Notes under the pieces: generated by a model
Seen by the model: only the letters and a program-made list of their open reading frames with translations
The model's database searches: none
What the model was told of the DNA's origin: nothing
Shown here: in pieces, positions 63,330 through 64,000 of the stretch
Layout of the letters: every line of letters begins with the position of its first letter
How positions within the stretch are numbered: position 1 is the stretch's first letter
Translations under genes and position numbers: made by a program
NCBI RefSeq assembly: GCF_041260155.1
Contig: NC_091936.1
Span: 37,168,866 to 37,232,865 of the forward strand
Direction of reading: 5' to 3'
DNA from: Ptychodera flava
Taxonomy: Eukaryota > Hemichordata > Enteropneusta > Ptychoderidae
DNA: 64,000 nucleotides

Positions 63330-63480
63330 TGGTTATTAAAATGAACCAAACGAATTTACCGTAGACCTTTCACTCTTTCAATGGGGAAACAATATTGGTT
63401 TACGAACCACATTAAAAGCCGAGTAGACACAGCTAGGGGTCCGTATATTTGTCTTCGGAGAGCGTTTTGCAGTTAGTCGC
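63330..63480 (+). repeat. Possible family B MITE remnant
   Basis: GGTCCGTATATTTGTCTTCG and an AATGAACC block echo the right half of the family B copies (compare 56405). The ends are not resolved. Confidence 0.35.
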
Positions 63481-64000
63481 CACAAAATAAGGACTTTGTA
63501 GTTAATTCATTTTCCTTTCTTTACTTGCGACGTGCCATCTAGTTCCGTCGAAGGTCGACTTGGTCGAAAATCAACATCCTGTCTTCGAGGAACTGTCCCT
63601 CTGTCGGACCGGGTCATCGACCTTTACCGAGGGCCATGTACCCTCACAGCACGCCGCCAGCGGCCAATATGGAAGTTTTTTTGTTAATTGGGACATTTCT
63701 CATTTCAGATATCAAATACTTTGATCTTGTAATTTTATATGCGCAAGTTCTTTTCATAACCGGATATCTAAAGTAAATTGAATAGAAAAAACCCAGAAAT
63801 TTCCGTTTGGCGTTGCAGTAGCATTCCTGGTAAACACCGACCCATGATCGAGGGTACGGCGTAATCGACTACGATTATTGGACTGCGGCCCTTTTATTTC
63901 GATAAATGGACGACTTTACTGCATATTAGCGATGATCGTACGAAATATACTTTAAATGATTACATATGAAAAACACTGGAATCCATGGAGCGCTTACATT
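63481..64000. other. Likely 5' intron of the PCSK9-like gene
   Basis: No prodomain exon could be recognised here, so the missing 5' exons should be to the right of the window. Nothing else was identified. Confidence 0.4.

Overview
This window looks like nuclear DNA from an invertebrate animal, probably an invertebrate deuterostome (cephalochordate, hemichordate or echinoderm grade). The reasons are multi-exon genes with GT-AG introns, the presence of BHMT and a PCSK9-type protease, AT-rich introns and intergenic DNA, AT/CT/CAT microsatellites, and a dense load of LINE fragments and non-autonomous DNA transposons. I cannot name the species from the sequence.

Four genes can be rebuilt with good confidence. 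SNAPC1 (snRNA-activating protein complex subunit 1) lies on + at 8702-24197: nine exons, 449 codons, every splice phase agreeing. A single-exon kelch-like BTB/BACK/kelch protein lies on + at 26268-28004. BHMT (betaine-homocysteine methyltransferase) lies on - at 37732-43380: eight exons, 380 codons, with the zinc cysteines intact. A PCSK9-like secreted subtilisin lies on - at 55947-63275: ten exons, with the whole catalytic triad and three C-terminal Cys/His-rich modules. Its propeptide exons lie beyond the right edge.

Weaker gene calls are two EGF-rich secreted proteins on - (4082-4904, partial, and 28951-35872), a possible two-exon gene on - (45255-45676), a possible first exon with a mitochondrial-type leader on - (48269-48502), and a possible small gene on + (5002-6090). 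The genes have unrelated roles (Pol II/III snRNA transcription, ubiquitin ligase adaptor, methionine/betaine metabolism, secreted protease), as expected for ordinary animal gene order. I see no operon or pathway cluster.

The rest is mostly mobile DNA. From left to right: a 707-bp foldback with TTAA ends (403-1109); a CR1/L2-type LINE 3' fragment (2.1-2.8 kb); a Tx1/L1-type LINE plus a second LINE 3' end (6.1-8.3 kb); a three-level nest of DNA transposons inside SNAPC1 intron 6 (15.5-19.1 kb); several families of TTAA-flanked MITEs scattered throughout; a CTAG-ended MITE family in four copies; and, in the gene-poor 45-54 kb stretch, a series of TIR elements with very long C or G runs near their ends and an interrupted minisatellite. 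I saw no LTR retrovirus-like element, Polinton, CRISPR array, rRNA or convincing tRNA. The window holds no obvious new multi-gene system. The most notable items are the PCSK9-like gene, the nested transposons with 5-bp target duplications, and the shared poly-C/G subterminal architecture of otherwise different TIR elements.
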